NCBI RefSeq assembly: GCF_009696045.1
Contig: NZ_VUMT01000020.1
Coordinates: 1-47,765 of the forward strand
Source of the DNA: Velocimicrobium porci
GTDB taxonomy: Bacteria > Bacillota > Clostridia > Lachnospirales > Lachnospiraceae
DNA: 47,765 nucleotides
Direction of reading: 5' to 3'
Below, in pieces: positions 8,122 through 16,183 of the stretch; position 1 is the stretch's first letter, and the number at the start of each line of letters is the position of its first letter. A program made the translations under genes and the position numbers. The notes under the pieces were generated by a model. It searched no databases. It saw nothing but the letters and a program-made list of their open reading frames with translations, and had not been told where the DNA came from.

Positions 8122-10587
8122 ATGAAGAAAAATTTCTTTAAGAAATTAGCTTTAGTGCTTGCATTAGTACTTACTGTAACAAGCTTGAACTACGTTCCAG
8201 CTTCCGCAGCAGCTACTCCAGCATGGAAAGCTAAAAAGAGCGTAATTAGTTTAATGAACCGTTACGCATATGGTGTAAAAAATGTACCTTCTAAAGGTAA
8301 AGTAACATGGAAAACTGGTAACACAAAGGTAGCTAAAGTATCCCAGAAAGGTTCTTTAGTAGCAGTTGGTGAAGGAACAACAACATTAAAAGCTACTGTA
8401 AAGAACAAAGCTGGTAAAACAGTAAAAACTTTAACACAGAAAGTTACTGTAAAAGCTCCAGTATGGACAGCTACAAAAGACACATTAAAAGAAGGTGAAA
8501 GAACAACTTTCACAAAACAGTATACAGCAAAAGGAGCAAAAGTTAAATTTGCTTCCAGCAATACAGAAGTAGCTAAAGTATCTCAAAAAGGTTCTGTATT
8601 AGCAGTTAAAGCTGGTAAAACAACAATCACAGCTACATTCTCCATGAATGGTGAAGAATATGCTACATTAACAAAAGATGTTACTGTAGAAGCTGTTGAA
8701 ACTGCAATTCAGGCTGTAGCTCAGAACACAACAACAAAATTAACAGCTACATTTGTTGGTGAAACAAAAGATGTTAAAGCTTCTGAATTCAAAATTGTAA
8801 ATGCTAACAACGTAGTAGTACCTGTTAAATCAGCAACAGTTGATACAACAGATAAGACAAAAGTTGTTCTTGAAACATATGTAGAAATGAAAGACGGAAA
8901 AGAATACACAGTAACATATACTGGTAAAGTAGAATCTTCCGCTAAATTCACAGCTACAGATGGAACAGTTGCTGCACTTAATGTAACTCCACTTACAATT
9001 ACAGCAGCTTCTGCAACAGAAATTAAAGTTCAGACATTAGATGCTAACAACGTAATCGTTGGTGAATATGCATATGGCAAACAACCATCAGAAGTTGAAT
9101 TTACAATTGATACAAACAGTGGTTATACAGAAGGTAGCAAATTATATTTGTATGAAGTAGGTAATACAGCTAAAGCTAAAGTTGTATATCATACATTCAA
9201 ATATGATGATAAAGGTGTTGAAACAGGAAAGCTTGAAAAAGAATTCACAATCACAGGTGTTAAAGATGCTACAACAGTTTCCAGCTTTAAATACACAATC
9301 TCCGATAAGGACAAAGCTCCTAACTGGGAAAAATCTTTTGAAGCTGTAACAACACTTGCTACAAACGATGATAATAAAGAAGTATTCTTCAATATTACAG
9401 ATTCTAATAAGAATGATGTAACAAAGAATTACAAAGTATCTTCTGCTGATACAACAAAGATTCTTGTATCTGAAGAAACTTTGGAAAGCAATAAAAAAGG
9501 TGTTAAGATTGTTCCAGTAGCAGAAGGAACAGGATATATCCTTGTTAAGAATAAAGACAATGTCGTAGTTGCTTCTTTACCAGTTGTAGTAACAGCTAAG
9601 AAAAAAGCAACAAACTTAGTACTTGACACTACATCTTTCACAATTGGTAATGGTGATAAAGCAGTAGACGCTAACAAGAAAACTGTAAAAGCAACTGTAA
9701 AAGATCAGTACGGTAAAGATATGAAATTTGATGGTAACGTTTCTATTGATATCTTAAGCCAGCCTACAGACAGCAAAGCAACAGTTAAGAAAAATAGTGC
9801 ACACTTTACAGTTTCTGGAAGTTCAATTACTGTAGATGGTTCGAAGTTCACATCTACAGAAAAAGGCTCTTATGTTGTAAAAGTAAGTGCAACATTAGAT
9901 AATGTAACAGTTTCTAGAACATTTAACTTTGTCGTAAAAGATGTAGCTAATAAAACTGCAACATCTTACAAACTTATCTTTGATGGTGTTGATTCTAACA
10001 ATAAAGTTGACTTAAAAGTTGCCGATGATGCTACTTTAGAAAAAGCTCAGAAAACTGTAAAAGCTACAGTAGCTGGTATTTATGACGGTGTTGTAGTAAG
10101 TACAGTTGGAGATGCTAAGATTACATTTGCAAAAGCTGATGGAACTAAAGTAGACGAAAAAATTGTAGCTAATGATACAATTAAATTATCTGTAGCTTCA
10201 AATGGAGCAATCGTTAAGAATGTGACAGAAGGAAGCTATAAAGTAACTGCTGAATTTACTACTAAGGATAAAGATAACAAAGATGTTGCACAAAAACTTA
10301 CATCTAGCTTTGTAGTTGCTGATACTCAGCCTGCAACAACTGTATCCGTTAAAGAACTTTCTGTAGAAGAATCTACAATTGAAGCTGCATTGTCAAGTGA
10401 TAAGAATGTACAATTCTACTATGATGGTGTTAAAGCTACACTTGTAAGCGTTAGTGTAGCTGCTGACCAAAAGAAAGTAATGGATAAGAAAGTTGCAGTT
10501 ATGAAAGCAACAGTAGTTATTAAGATTAATGATAACGTAAATCTTCAAGTAGAAGTACCTGTAAATGCAACATTTACTTTAAAATAA
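8122..10587 (+). CDS. Secreted Big_2 repeat protein, candidate S-layer/major surface protein
   Basis: An 821-residue exported protein. A clear signal peptide (MKKNFFKKLALVLALVLTVT, cleavage near PASAAA) is followed by two bacterial Ig-like Big_2 domains at about residues 35-112 and 113-190, each with the pattern NT.VAKVSQKGS followed by AVG.GTTTLKAT. The rest is Thr/Lys/Val-rich beta-type sequence without strong repeats. There is no cysteine, no SLH domain, no LPXTG signal and no C-terminal membrane helix. Codon use is strikingly narrow (AAA, ACA, GCT, GTA, GAA), unlike the neighbouring polysaccharide genes, indicating very high expression. AAGGAGG and a strong terminator frame the gene. Lack of cysteine, high expression and the nearby glycan locus fit an S-layer protein, possibly glycosylated on its many Ser/Thr residues; an adhesin is the alternative. 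Confidence 0.7.
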   Translation: MKKNFFKKLALVLALVLTVTSLNYVPASAAATPAWKAKKSVISLMNRYAYGVKNVPSKGKVTWKTGNTKVAKVSQKGSLVAVGEGTTTLKATVKNKAGKTVKTLTQKVTVKAPVWTATKDTLKEGERTTFTKQYTAKGAKVKFASSNTEVAKVSQKGSVLAVKAGKTTITATFSMNGEEYATLTKDVTVEAVETAIQAVAQNTTTKLTATFVGETKDVKASEFKIVNANNVVVPVKSATVDTTDKTKVVLETYVEMKDGKEYTVTYTGKVESSAKFTATDGTVAALNVTPLTITAASATEIKVQTLDANNVIVGEYAYGKQPSEVEFTIDTNSGYTEGSKLYLYEVGNTAKAKVVYHTFKYDDKGVETGKLEKEFTITGVKDATTVSSFKYTISDKDKAPNWEKSFEAVTTLATNDDNKEVFFNITDSNKNDVTKNYKVSSADTTKILVSEETLESNKKGVKIVPVAEGTGYILVKNKDNVVVASLPVVVTAKKKATNLVLDTTSFTIGNGDKAVDANKKTVKATVKDQYGKDMKFDGNVSIDILSQPTDSKATVKKNSAHFTVSGSSITVDGSKFTSTEKGSYVVKVSATLDNVTVSRTFNFVVKDVANKTATSYKLIFDGVDSNNKVDLKVADDATLEKAQKTVKATVAGIYDGVVVSTVGDAKITFAKADGTKVDEKIVANDTIKLSVASNGAIVKNVTEGSYKVTAEFTTKDKDNKDVAQKLTSSFVVADTQPATTVSVKELSVEESTIEAALSSDKNVQFYYDGVKATLVSVSVAADQKKVMDKKVAVMKATVVIKINDNVNLQVEVPVNATFTLK

Positions 10588-10610
10588 TATAGTTAATATA
10601 TTATGATACA

Positions 10611-10643
10611 AAAAGGATTCTAAGGAAACTTAGGGTCCTTTTT
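10611..10643 (+). terminator. Terminator of the surface protein gene
   Basis: A 14-bp stem (10611-10624 with 10629-10642, two U-G pairs) closes on a GAAA tetraloop and ends in TTTTT. This is a textbook intrinsic terminator. Confidence 0.92.
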
Positions 10644-10654
10644 AGTTGTATCTA

Positions 10655-11385
10655 ATACAAATAAACCACCTGCTATGCAGGTGTGTCCACAGATGCTTTA
10701 GCTTACAGTGAAAAACCTCCAGTGATATAATAAGTACAGGTTCGCCAACCGTACATATATCAAAGGAGGTATCCAAATGGACATAAATAGTTTATCACAT
10801 AGTAAATGGAATTGTAAGTATCATATTGTTTTTGCACCTAAATTTAGGAGAAAAATAGCATATGGTCAATTGAAGCAGGATATAGCAAATATATTGAGTA
10901 TGCTATGCAAAAGAAAGGGAGTAAAAATAGTAGAAGCTGAAATATGATCAGATTACGTGCATATGTTGGTAGAAATACCACCGAATATTAGTGTATCAAG
11001 TTTTGTGGGATATTTGAAAGGAAAAAGTACCTTGATGATATTTGAACGCCATGCAAATTTGAAATACAAGTATGGAAATCGACATTTTTGGTGCAGAGGT
11101 TATTATGTGGATACAGTTGGAAAGAATGCAAAAAAGATACAAGAGTATATTCAAAATCAATTAAAAGAAGATTTGGAATATGATCAAATGACACTGAAAG
11201 AGTATATAGACCCGTTCACGGGTGAGCCGGTAAAATAAAGCAACTAAAATAAGCCCTTTAGGGCTTGGCAGATGAATGATGTTGCGGCTGGCGGACTTTT
11301 CGATGAGTCTTTAGACTCCAGTGCCGGTAACAAGCCCTTCTAGGGCTAGAGCAAACCACCGGTTCAACCGGTGGTTCTGATTATT
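10655..11385 (+). mobile_element. IS200-type element, inactive
   Basis: The element holds a single tnpA pseudogene between two palindromic ends. The left end has CACCTGC (10667-10673) pairing with GCAGGTG (10677-10683). The right end has ACCACCGG (11355-11362) pairing with CCGGTGGT (11368-11375). Internal hairpins such as AAGCCC/GGGCTT (11251-11266) lie between the tnpA stop and the right end. It sits just after the surface-protein terminator, a harmless site. Exact ends are uncertain by a few bases because single-strand transposition makes no target duplication. Confidence 0.8.
10777..11238 (+). pseudogene. tnpA: IS200-family transposase TnpA, catalytic histidine lost and stop inside
   Basis: The frame begins at ATG 10777 after AAAGGAGG with MDINSLSHSKWNCKYHIVFA and matches the IS200 transposase to the C-terminal DPFTGEPVK. 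An in-frame TGA lies at 10945-10947. Two codons later, at 10954-10956, the first histidine of the expected DHVHML HUH motif reads tyrosine (DYVHML). The catalytic-tyrosine helix (KIQEYIQNQL) is intact. Both lesions destroy activity, so this copy is dead. Confidence 0.93.
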
Positions 11386-11420
11386 AAATTGAATTAGAAT
11401 CACAAGGAGGGCGTTGTGAA

Positions 11421-11909
11421 ATGGAATTATTTTTGTTAATAGAAGAAAAACTAAAGGAATTAAGCATCAATTTTAACGTTGTGGAGCATGAACCTGCTCT
11501 GACTACGGAACAGGCAGATCGTTTTATTGAAGGGCTGGAAGGTGTTCGTACGAAAACAATGTTTTTGACAAACAGGAAAAAAACAGAATTTTATATGCTT
11601 ATAATGGATGATAAAAAAAGATTAGATATGAAGAAGTTAGGAGAAATTGTTTCTGCAAATCATATAAAAATGGTTTCTGAAAATACGATATATGAGAAAA
11701 TAATGTCACAACCTGGAATTGTTTCACCGTTTGCATTAATGAATAACAAAGAAAAAGATATAAAAGTTTATATTGATAAAGAGATAATAGAGGAGGAATA
11801 CATGACGTTTCACCCTGGTACAAATGAAAAAACTCTGTTTATTAAAACAGTTGACCTATTGAAATTTCTTGAAAGTATTGAATATGATGTAAATGTTATA
11901 GAAATTTAA
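11421..11909 (+). CDS. YbaK/ProX-type aminoacyl-tRNA deacylase
   Basis: Proteins of this family clear mischarged tRNA, typically Ala-tRNA(Pro) or Cys-tRNA(Pro), in the cytoplasm. The 162-residue protein covers the whole YbaK/ProRS-editing fold: NFNVVEHEPALTTEQA at the start, TKTMFLTNRKKTEFYMLIMDD with the conserved lysine/strand, QPGIVSPFALMN, and FHPGTNEKTLFI near the end. These resemble the PrdX/ProXp-ala subgroup. AAGGAGGG at 11404-11411 precedes ATG 11421. It is a single-gene unit between the IS200 remnant and a convergent hairpin. Which misacylated tRNA it edits cannot be told from sequence. Confidence 0.88.
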   Translation: MELFLLIEEKLKELSINFNVVEHEPALTTEQADRFIEGLEGVRTKTMFLTNRKKTEFYMLIMDDKKRLDMKKLGEIVSANHIKMVSENTIYEKIMSQPGIVSPFALMNNKEKDIKVYIDKEIIEEEYMTFHPGTNEKTLFIKTVDLLKFLESIEYDVNVIEI

Positions 11910-11948
11910 CAAATCTTAGAATGAAAAATAAAAAAATATAAATAAAGA

Positions 11949-12000
11949 TTAGTCCTTGATGAGTTTCTTTCAAAAGTTAAAGAAACTCATCAAGGACTAA
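11949..12000 (-). terminator. Perfect 22-bp inverted repeat between convergent genes
   Basis: Arms at 11949-11970 and 11979-12000 are perfect inverted copies with an 8-base loop. On the minus strand the hairpin is followed by a T-rich run, so it should terminate the O-antigen-ligase-type gene. On the plus strand the T run is missing, so it would be weaker there. Confidence 0.8.
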
Positions 12001-12121
12001 CCCTTATCTAGGAAGAAAAAAATCAATTATCATTAGCTGTGAGCATAAAAGGATTTAGTATTATTACTATTCGTATTGTAATTGATTTGTTATGTACAAT
12101 TGTTGAATGTAATATTTTATT

Positions 12122-13945
12122 TTATGATAATTGTTCCTTTTTTACCATTGTATTTACTGCAATTCCAAGACCTATTAATAACCAGAAGACAGGGGCAAGG
12201 GTTATAGAGGAATCATTGGCAAGTCCTGCAACCATATAACCTAAAGTTCCAACTAAAATACTGGCACCGATTTGTGATAAATAGGTATCAAATGAATGTT
12301 TAAAGTACAATTTAATGCTGGACACAAAATATATAACATAAAAGGCAAGAAAAGCAATCAGTGAAAGTACACCAGTCTGTACGCCAATTTGCAGGTACAT
12401 ATTATGTGGTTTGGAAATTAAAGCGGTCAAACAATCGTTGTTATATCGACCAACGAAGTCATCATTCGGAAATTCCAATAAAAATGTATCAGCACCCGTA
12501 CCAAGTATAAGAGTATTTTTTAATAAAGGTATTGTTCTACTCCAGATATAACCACGACCAGTAGCGAATGATTCATGTTCAGAATCAAAAACAGCGGTTT
12601 CTGGATTTTTTATTTTGCAAGTCTTTCCTGTATTCGATAAATAATAATAAGTATTATCACCGAGCTGATTTGTAAAGTACCAATCCTGTCCATCTATGTT
12701 GATGTTAAAATACAATGTATTATCTGAATTCATTACACTGACAGAGAAGGTTGCAAATCGTTCGTCTGTAACTTGTAAACCAACCGTGTCATCTTTTAGT
12801 GTAGAGGATATGGTCTTTCCATTTTCATCTTTTAAAACTAATTGTGAAGCAATATTTTCGCCATTTGGATTGAAGGAAAAATACAACTTTTGATGATTAT
12901 ATTCAATCATAACATTATCATCATTTGTTTGAATCTGATTTAATGGTTTTTCTGCATTTTTAACATTTTGCAAAGCAAATTGAATACTTGTGATAAGTTG
13001 GTTATCTGTTATTGCGTTATAGGCAAAAAACGAAACACATAATACAGCTAATATGCCACCAAATAATTTCCAATATTTAAAAATAGTTTTTCTAAAAAGA
13101 AGTAACATAAATAGTAGAGAAACAATGATAGCAATAAGTCCCGTTTTTGATTTTGACCCAAATAAACAGATAATAACTGTTATTGATAATGGAATATAAG
13201 CAAACAATGATTTCCTATTCTTATTAAATAGAATTAATATAATTAAAAGCGGAATAAATAAACTTGCATAAACACCTACATAATTAGGGTTATAAAGGGA
13301 AGTATAAACTTGCCCATCAGGGAATGTAAATTGTATGCTGTCTGATTTACTTAGTTCACTTGGAAGATATAAGGATCTTCCCAAAGAGGAACGATAAAAA
13401 TCCAAAGAAAAGGCTTGGAACATGCCAATTAGACATAAAATTCCTGCTCCAATTAAAAGCCATTTTATAATTGTTTTTACATCTTGTTCTGTTTGGACAA
13501 AAAGATAAGTATAATAAGCAAGGATACAATAACTCAATAATACCCATAACGATTCCATTTGTTCCGTCATACCATGATATCCGAAATAAGAATATTCCGA
13601 AAAAACGGTAGATAATATAGAGAGTATTCCGTAAATAAGTAGAGGAATCCAAATAGTATTCGTTTTAACAGATAAACAGTTTTTTTGAAATTTTTTGTCC
13701 GAGCTTATTTTGTAAATAAGAATACAAGCCATTACGACACCTATGGTAGTAAATACTACCATCTTCCAATACAAAAAGATATCAGCTGAAGTTTCTGAAC
13801 CAGACCATGGAAATTCAGAAAGATGATTGTTGTATTCATGGTAGTACATGATAAGTGGAATAAATGGTATTAAAATTAAAGGAAATAAAAAATAATTTTT
13901 TTGACTTGCTGATTTGTATTTTTGCCGTTTTTTATTATAAGACAT
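12122..13945 (-). CDS. O-antigen ligase/polymerase-type membrane protein (Wzy_C family)
   Basis: A 607-residue protein with roughly ten membrane helices. Wzy_C proteins join lipid-linked glycans to an acceptor outside the membrane: lipid A, S-layer protein or pilin. The N-terminal half is helices (FLFPLILIPFIPLIMYYH, VVFTTIGVVMACILIY and others). A long extracellular loop at about 330-460 is predicted to be beta-rich. The conserved block LKNTLILGTGADTFLLEF followed by SKPHNMYLQIGVQTGVLSLI marks the ligase domain, with its typical His-Asn. AGGAGG precedes ATG 13945. It is divergent from the operon that starts at 15517, so it probably works on that operon's product. It could instead polymerise repeat units, but an ABC-exporter system would normally need a ligase and not a Wzy polymerase. 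Confidence 0.85.
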   Translation of the reverse strand: MSYNKKRQKYKSASQKNYFLFPLILIPFIPLIMYYHEYNNHLSEFPWSGSETSADIFLYWKMVVFTTIGVVMACILIYKISSDKKFQKNCLSVKTNTIWIPLLIYGILSILSTVFSEYSYFGYHGMTEQMESLWVLLSYCILAYYTYLFVQTEQDVKTIIKWLLIGAGILCLIGMFQAFSLDFYRSSLGRSLYLPSELSKSDSIQFTFPDGQVYTSLYNPNYVGVYASLFIPLLIILILFNKNRKSLFAYIPLSITVIICLFGSKSKTGLIAIIVSLLFMLLLFRKTIFKYWKLFGGILAVLCVSFFAYNAITDNQLITSIQFALQNVKNAEKPLNQIQTNDDNVMIEYNHQKLYFSFNPNGENIASQLVLKDENGKTISSTLKDDTVGLQVTDERFATFSVSVMNSDNTLYFNINIDGQDWYFTNQLGDNTYYYLSNTGKTCKIKNPETAVFDSEHESFATGRGYIWSRTIPLLKNTLILGTGADTFLLEFPNDDFVGRYNNDCLTALISKPHNMYLQIGVQTGVLSLIAFLAFYVIYFVSSIKLYFKHSFDTYLSQIGASILVGTLGYMVAGLANDSSITLAPVFWLLIGLGIAVNTMVKKEQLS

Positions 13946-13981
13946 AATTTTCCTCCTAAGATATATAAAATAACTACACTA

Positions 13982-14009
13982 ATTATACACTAAAACATTG
14001 GAAATTCAA
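13982..14009 (-). promoter_or_regulatory. Promoter of the Wzy_C-type gene, overlapping a direct repeat
   Basis: On the minus strand TTGAAT (14009-14004) and TATAAT (13987-13982) are spaced by 16 bp. The -35 box lies inside the first 25-bp direct repeat that brackets the AlbA_2 gene. Confidence 0.6.
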
Positions 14010-14027
14010 ATTATAAAGTAGAGAAAT
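14003..14027 (+). repeat. 25-bp direct repeat, copy 1
   Basis: Exact copy of 15413-15437; the shared core includes CAAATTATAAAGTAGAGAAA. Identity stops sharply at both ends. Copy 1 lies upstream of the AlbA_2 gene and overlaps the -35 region of the divergent ligase gene. Confidence 0.95.
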
Positions 14028-14107
14028 TCTTGCTATCTAGCACTTTTTGTGTTACGCTTATGATAGAAGTGGTAGAAAAGATAGAAAAAGATAGAAGGAG
14101 CGATATT

Positions 14108-15394
14108 ATGGAATTGTTTGAGAGTGAAATAGTTGAATTAAAAGAAATCTATACTTCTGATTTGAAGAAGGAAATTATTGCATTTGCAAACACAAATGGT
14201 GGTACAATTTATATTGGTGTTCAGGATAACGGAAAAATCATTGGTATTGATAACCCTGATTTTGTGATGCAGCAAATATCAAATTCACTAAGAGATAGTA
14301 TCCGACCAGATATTTCTATGTTTATTACCATTACACTGTTACAAGAAGAAAAGAAATTTTTTATTAAATTGAATATTAGTCAAGGTACAAAAAAGCCATA
14401 TTACTTATCTGAGAAGGGACTTAAACCAACAGGCGTCTATGTTAGAAGTGGAACAACATCTGCCCCTGCGTCTGAAGATGCTATTCGCATGATGATAAAA
14501 ATGACAGATGGTGAGGCATTTGAAAGAAATCGTTCTTTACTTCAGAATTTAACTTTTAATAGACTAAAAGAGGAATTACAGAAAAGAGGTTTAGATTTCA
14601 CTGAAGTTCAAATGAAAAATTTAGGTATTCTCTCTTCTGATAATATTTATACCAATATGGGATTGCTTGTTTCAGACCAATGCAAGCACTCTATTAAATT
14701 TGCAATTTTTCAAGGCACAGATAAGTTAGTATTTAAAGATAGAAAAGAATTTACTGGTTCGTTATTTGATCAGCTTACCGATGCTTATAAAACAATTGAC
14801 TTTTATAATGGAACAAAAGCGACTTTCCACGATTTGCTTCGTACAGATGAGAGAGATTATCCAGTAGACGCTGTTCGTGAAGCATTATTAAATGCTATTG
14901 TTCACAGGGAATATTCTTTTAGTGGTAGTACATTTATAAACCTATATTCGGATCGTTTAGAGATTATCTCATTAGGCGGACTAGTATCGGGGTTATCTTT
15001 AGAGGCAGCTATGTTGGGAGCATCACAACCTAGAAATGAAAAACTTGCAGCTTTATTTTATAGAATGAAGTTAATTGAGGCATATGGAACAGGTATTAGC
15101 AAAATTCTTAGTTGCTACAAAGGTCTACCTGTACAGCCTAAATTTGAAAGTGTTGAAGGGGCATTTCAGGTTGTCCTTCCTAATATACATGCAGAAAAAT
15201 TAAATAGTGGAAATGAGAAGTATTTACCAATACTTCGATTGTTTGAGAATCAAAAAGAAATTACTCGCTCTGATACAGAACAAGCTTTGGGTAGTGGAAC
15301 AACTCATGCTATTAATATACTTAAAGAAATGCAAGAAAAAGGACTTATTAAAAAAGTTGGAAGAGGCAGACTGACAAGATATATAATGAAATAA
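14108..15394 (+). CDS. AlbA_2/Schlafen-like ATP-binding protein with C-terminal winged helix
   Basis: A 428-residue protein of the family usually labelled putative transcriptional regulator/ATP-binding protein. The N-terminal AlbA_2 domain at about 1-115 is clear: ESEIVELKEIYTSDLKKEII, then FANTNGGTIYIGVQDNG. A RecG-like/HATPase_c_4 section follows (VDAVREALLNAIVHREYS, then DRLEIISLGGL and YGTGISKIL). A winged-helix-like C-terminus at about 375-428 (LPILRLFENQKEITRSDTEQ, KEMQEKGLIKKVGRGRLTRY) suggests nucleic-acid binding. ATG 14108 was chosen because AAGGAG ends seven bases upstream; the longer frame from 14030 has no ribosome site. Exact 25-bp repeats bracket the gene, as if it arrived as a cassette. 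It might regulate the flanking glycan promoters or be an unrelated defence-type gene. Confidence 0.8.
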   Translation: MELFESEIVELKEIYTSDLKKEIIAFANTNGGTIYIGVQDNGKIIGIDNPDFVMQQISNSLRDSIRPDISMFITITLLQEEKKFFIKLNISQGTKKPYYLSEKGLKPTGVYVRSGTTSAPASEDAIRMMIKMTDGEAFERNRSLLQNLTFNRLKEELQKRGLDFTEVQMKNLGILSSDNIYTNMGLLVSDQCKHSIKFAIFQGTDKLVFKDRKEFTGSLFDQLTDAYKTIDFYNGTKATFHDLLRTDERDYPVDAVREALLNAIVHREYSFSGSTFINLYSDRLEIISLGGLVSGLSLEAAMLGASQPRNEKLAALFYRMKLIEAYGTGISKILSCYKGLPVQPKFESVEGAFQVVLPNIHAEKLNSGNEKYLPILRLFENQKEITRSDTEQALGSGTTHAINILKEMQEKGLIKKVGRGRLTRYIMK

Positions 15395-15412
15395 GAGTTT
15401 TTCATATTCATT

Positions 15413-15437
15413 AATTCAAATTATAAAGTAGAGAAAT
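15413..15437 (+). repeat. 25-bp direct repeat, copy 2
   Basis: Exact copy of 14003-14027, located between the AlbA_2 stop and the promoter of the large operon. It ends about two bases before where that promoter's -35 box would lie. Confidence 0.95.
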
Positions 15438-15458
15438 GTAGAAAAAAAGAAGAAGGTA

Positions 15459-15467
15459 TGTTATAAT
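15459..15467 (+). promoter_or_regulatory. Extended -10 promoter of the polysaccharide operon
   Basis: TGTTATAAT is an extended -10 element. No good -35 is present at 17 bp (TAGAAA near 15439), which is common for extended -10 promoters and leaves room for an activator. The direct repeat ends directly upstream. The leader to ATG 15517 is about 45 bases. Confidence 0.6.
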
Positions 15468-15516
15468 ATGCAGGAATGTAATTCAAGTTGTTAGCTAAAA
15501 GGAGAAAAAGTTTAAT

Positions 15517-16125
15517 ATGTTATATCAGAAGATGATAAAACGTTTATTAGATATTATATTATCGCTGCTGGGAATTATTTTTTTATCTTGGCTATTGGTA
15601 ATTCTGGCAGTCATCGTAAAATGCACTTCCAGGGGTCCGATTTTATTTTGCCAGCGGCGAATAGGAATTAATAAAAAAGAGTTTTTTATCTATAAATTTC
15701 GTACGATGCGTATTGATACGCCCAAAGACATGCCAACCCATTTGTTGGAGAATCCGGAACAGTATATTACACCAATTGGAAAATTCATGCGAAAAACAAG
15801 TTTAGATGAGTTACCACAGCTTTTTAATATTTTATCGGGAGAAATGAGTGTAGTAGGACCACGTCCTGCACTATGGAACCAGTATGACTTAATTGCACTT
15901 CGTGACAAAAATGGTGCGAATGCAATTCGTCCGGGGCTTACAGGTTTAGCACAGATCAGTGGAAGAGATGAACTTCCAATTAAAAAGAAAGCAAAACTAG
16001 ATGGTAAATATGCAAAAAAAGTAAGTTATTTACTTGATTTTTGGATTGTGTTAAGGACAATTGAAAGTGTACTAAAACACGATGGAGTAAAAGAAGGTGG
16101 AGTAAAAGAAGGTGGAGTAAAATAG
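15517..16125 (+). CDS. Initiating sugar-phosphate transferase (WbaP/PglC family)
   Basis: Transfers a sugar 1-phosphate from a nucleotide sugar to undecaprenyl phosphate, the first step of glycan assembly on the inner membrane face. The 202-residue protein is the short catalytic form. One membrane-embedded helix at about 7-35 (KRLLDIILSLLGIIFLSWLL) is followed by GPILFCQRRIG, FFIYKFRTM, KTSLDELPQLFNIL, MSVVGPRPAL and RPGLTGLAQISGR, the full family signature. The C-terminus carries a 15-bp tandem repeat (16081-16122) giving GVKEG units. It is the first gene of the operon. The sugar cannot be predicted; galactose, glucose or an N-acetyl sugar are all known in the family. Confidence 0.93.
   Translation: MLYQKMIKRLLDIILSLLGIIFLSWLLVILAVIVKCTSRGPILFCQRRIGINKKEFFIYKFRTMRIDTPKDMPTHLLENPEQYITPIGKFMRKTSLDELPQLFNILSGEMSVVGPRPALWNQYDLIALRDKNGANAIRPGLTGLAQISGRDELPIKKKAKLDGKYAKKVSYLLDFWIVLRTIESVLKHDGVKEGGVKEGGVK
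16081..16122 (+). repeat. 15-bp tandem repeat at the end of the transferase gene
   Basis: About 2.8 copies of GGTGGAGTAAAAGAA (the first starts GATGG) encode DGVKE-GGVKE-GGVK just before the stop. The unit is a multiple of three, so copy-number change would lengthen or shorten the tail without breaking the frame. Confidence 0.95.
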
Positions 16126-16183
16126 TGATGGGAAGGGATAAAAGCGTGTATGCGGCAGAAAAATAAAAAGAGAGTGTGAGAAA

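Noticed and set aside
8262-9677. Several reverse-strand open frames inside the surface-protein gene
   Set aside because: The narrow codon use of the forward gene removes stop codons on the other strand; the products are low-complexity Val/Thr/Ser strings.
12122-13945. Calling the Wzy_C protein an O-antigen polymerase with a Wzx/Wzy system
   Set aside because: No Wzx flippase or Wzz is visible and a complete Wzm/Wzt exporter is present, so a ligase role is more likely.
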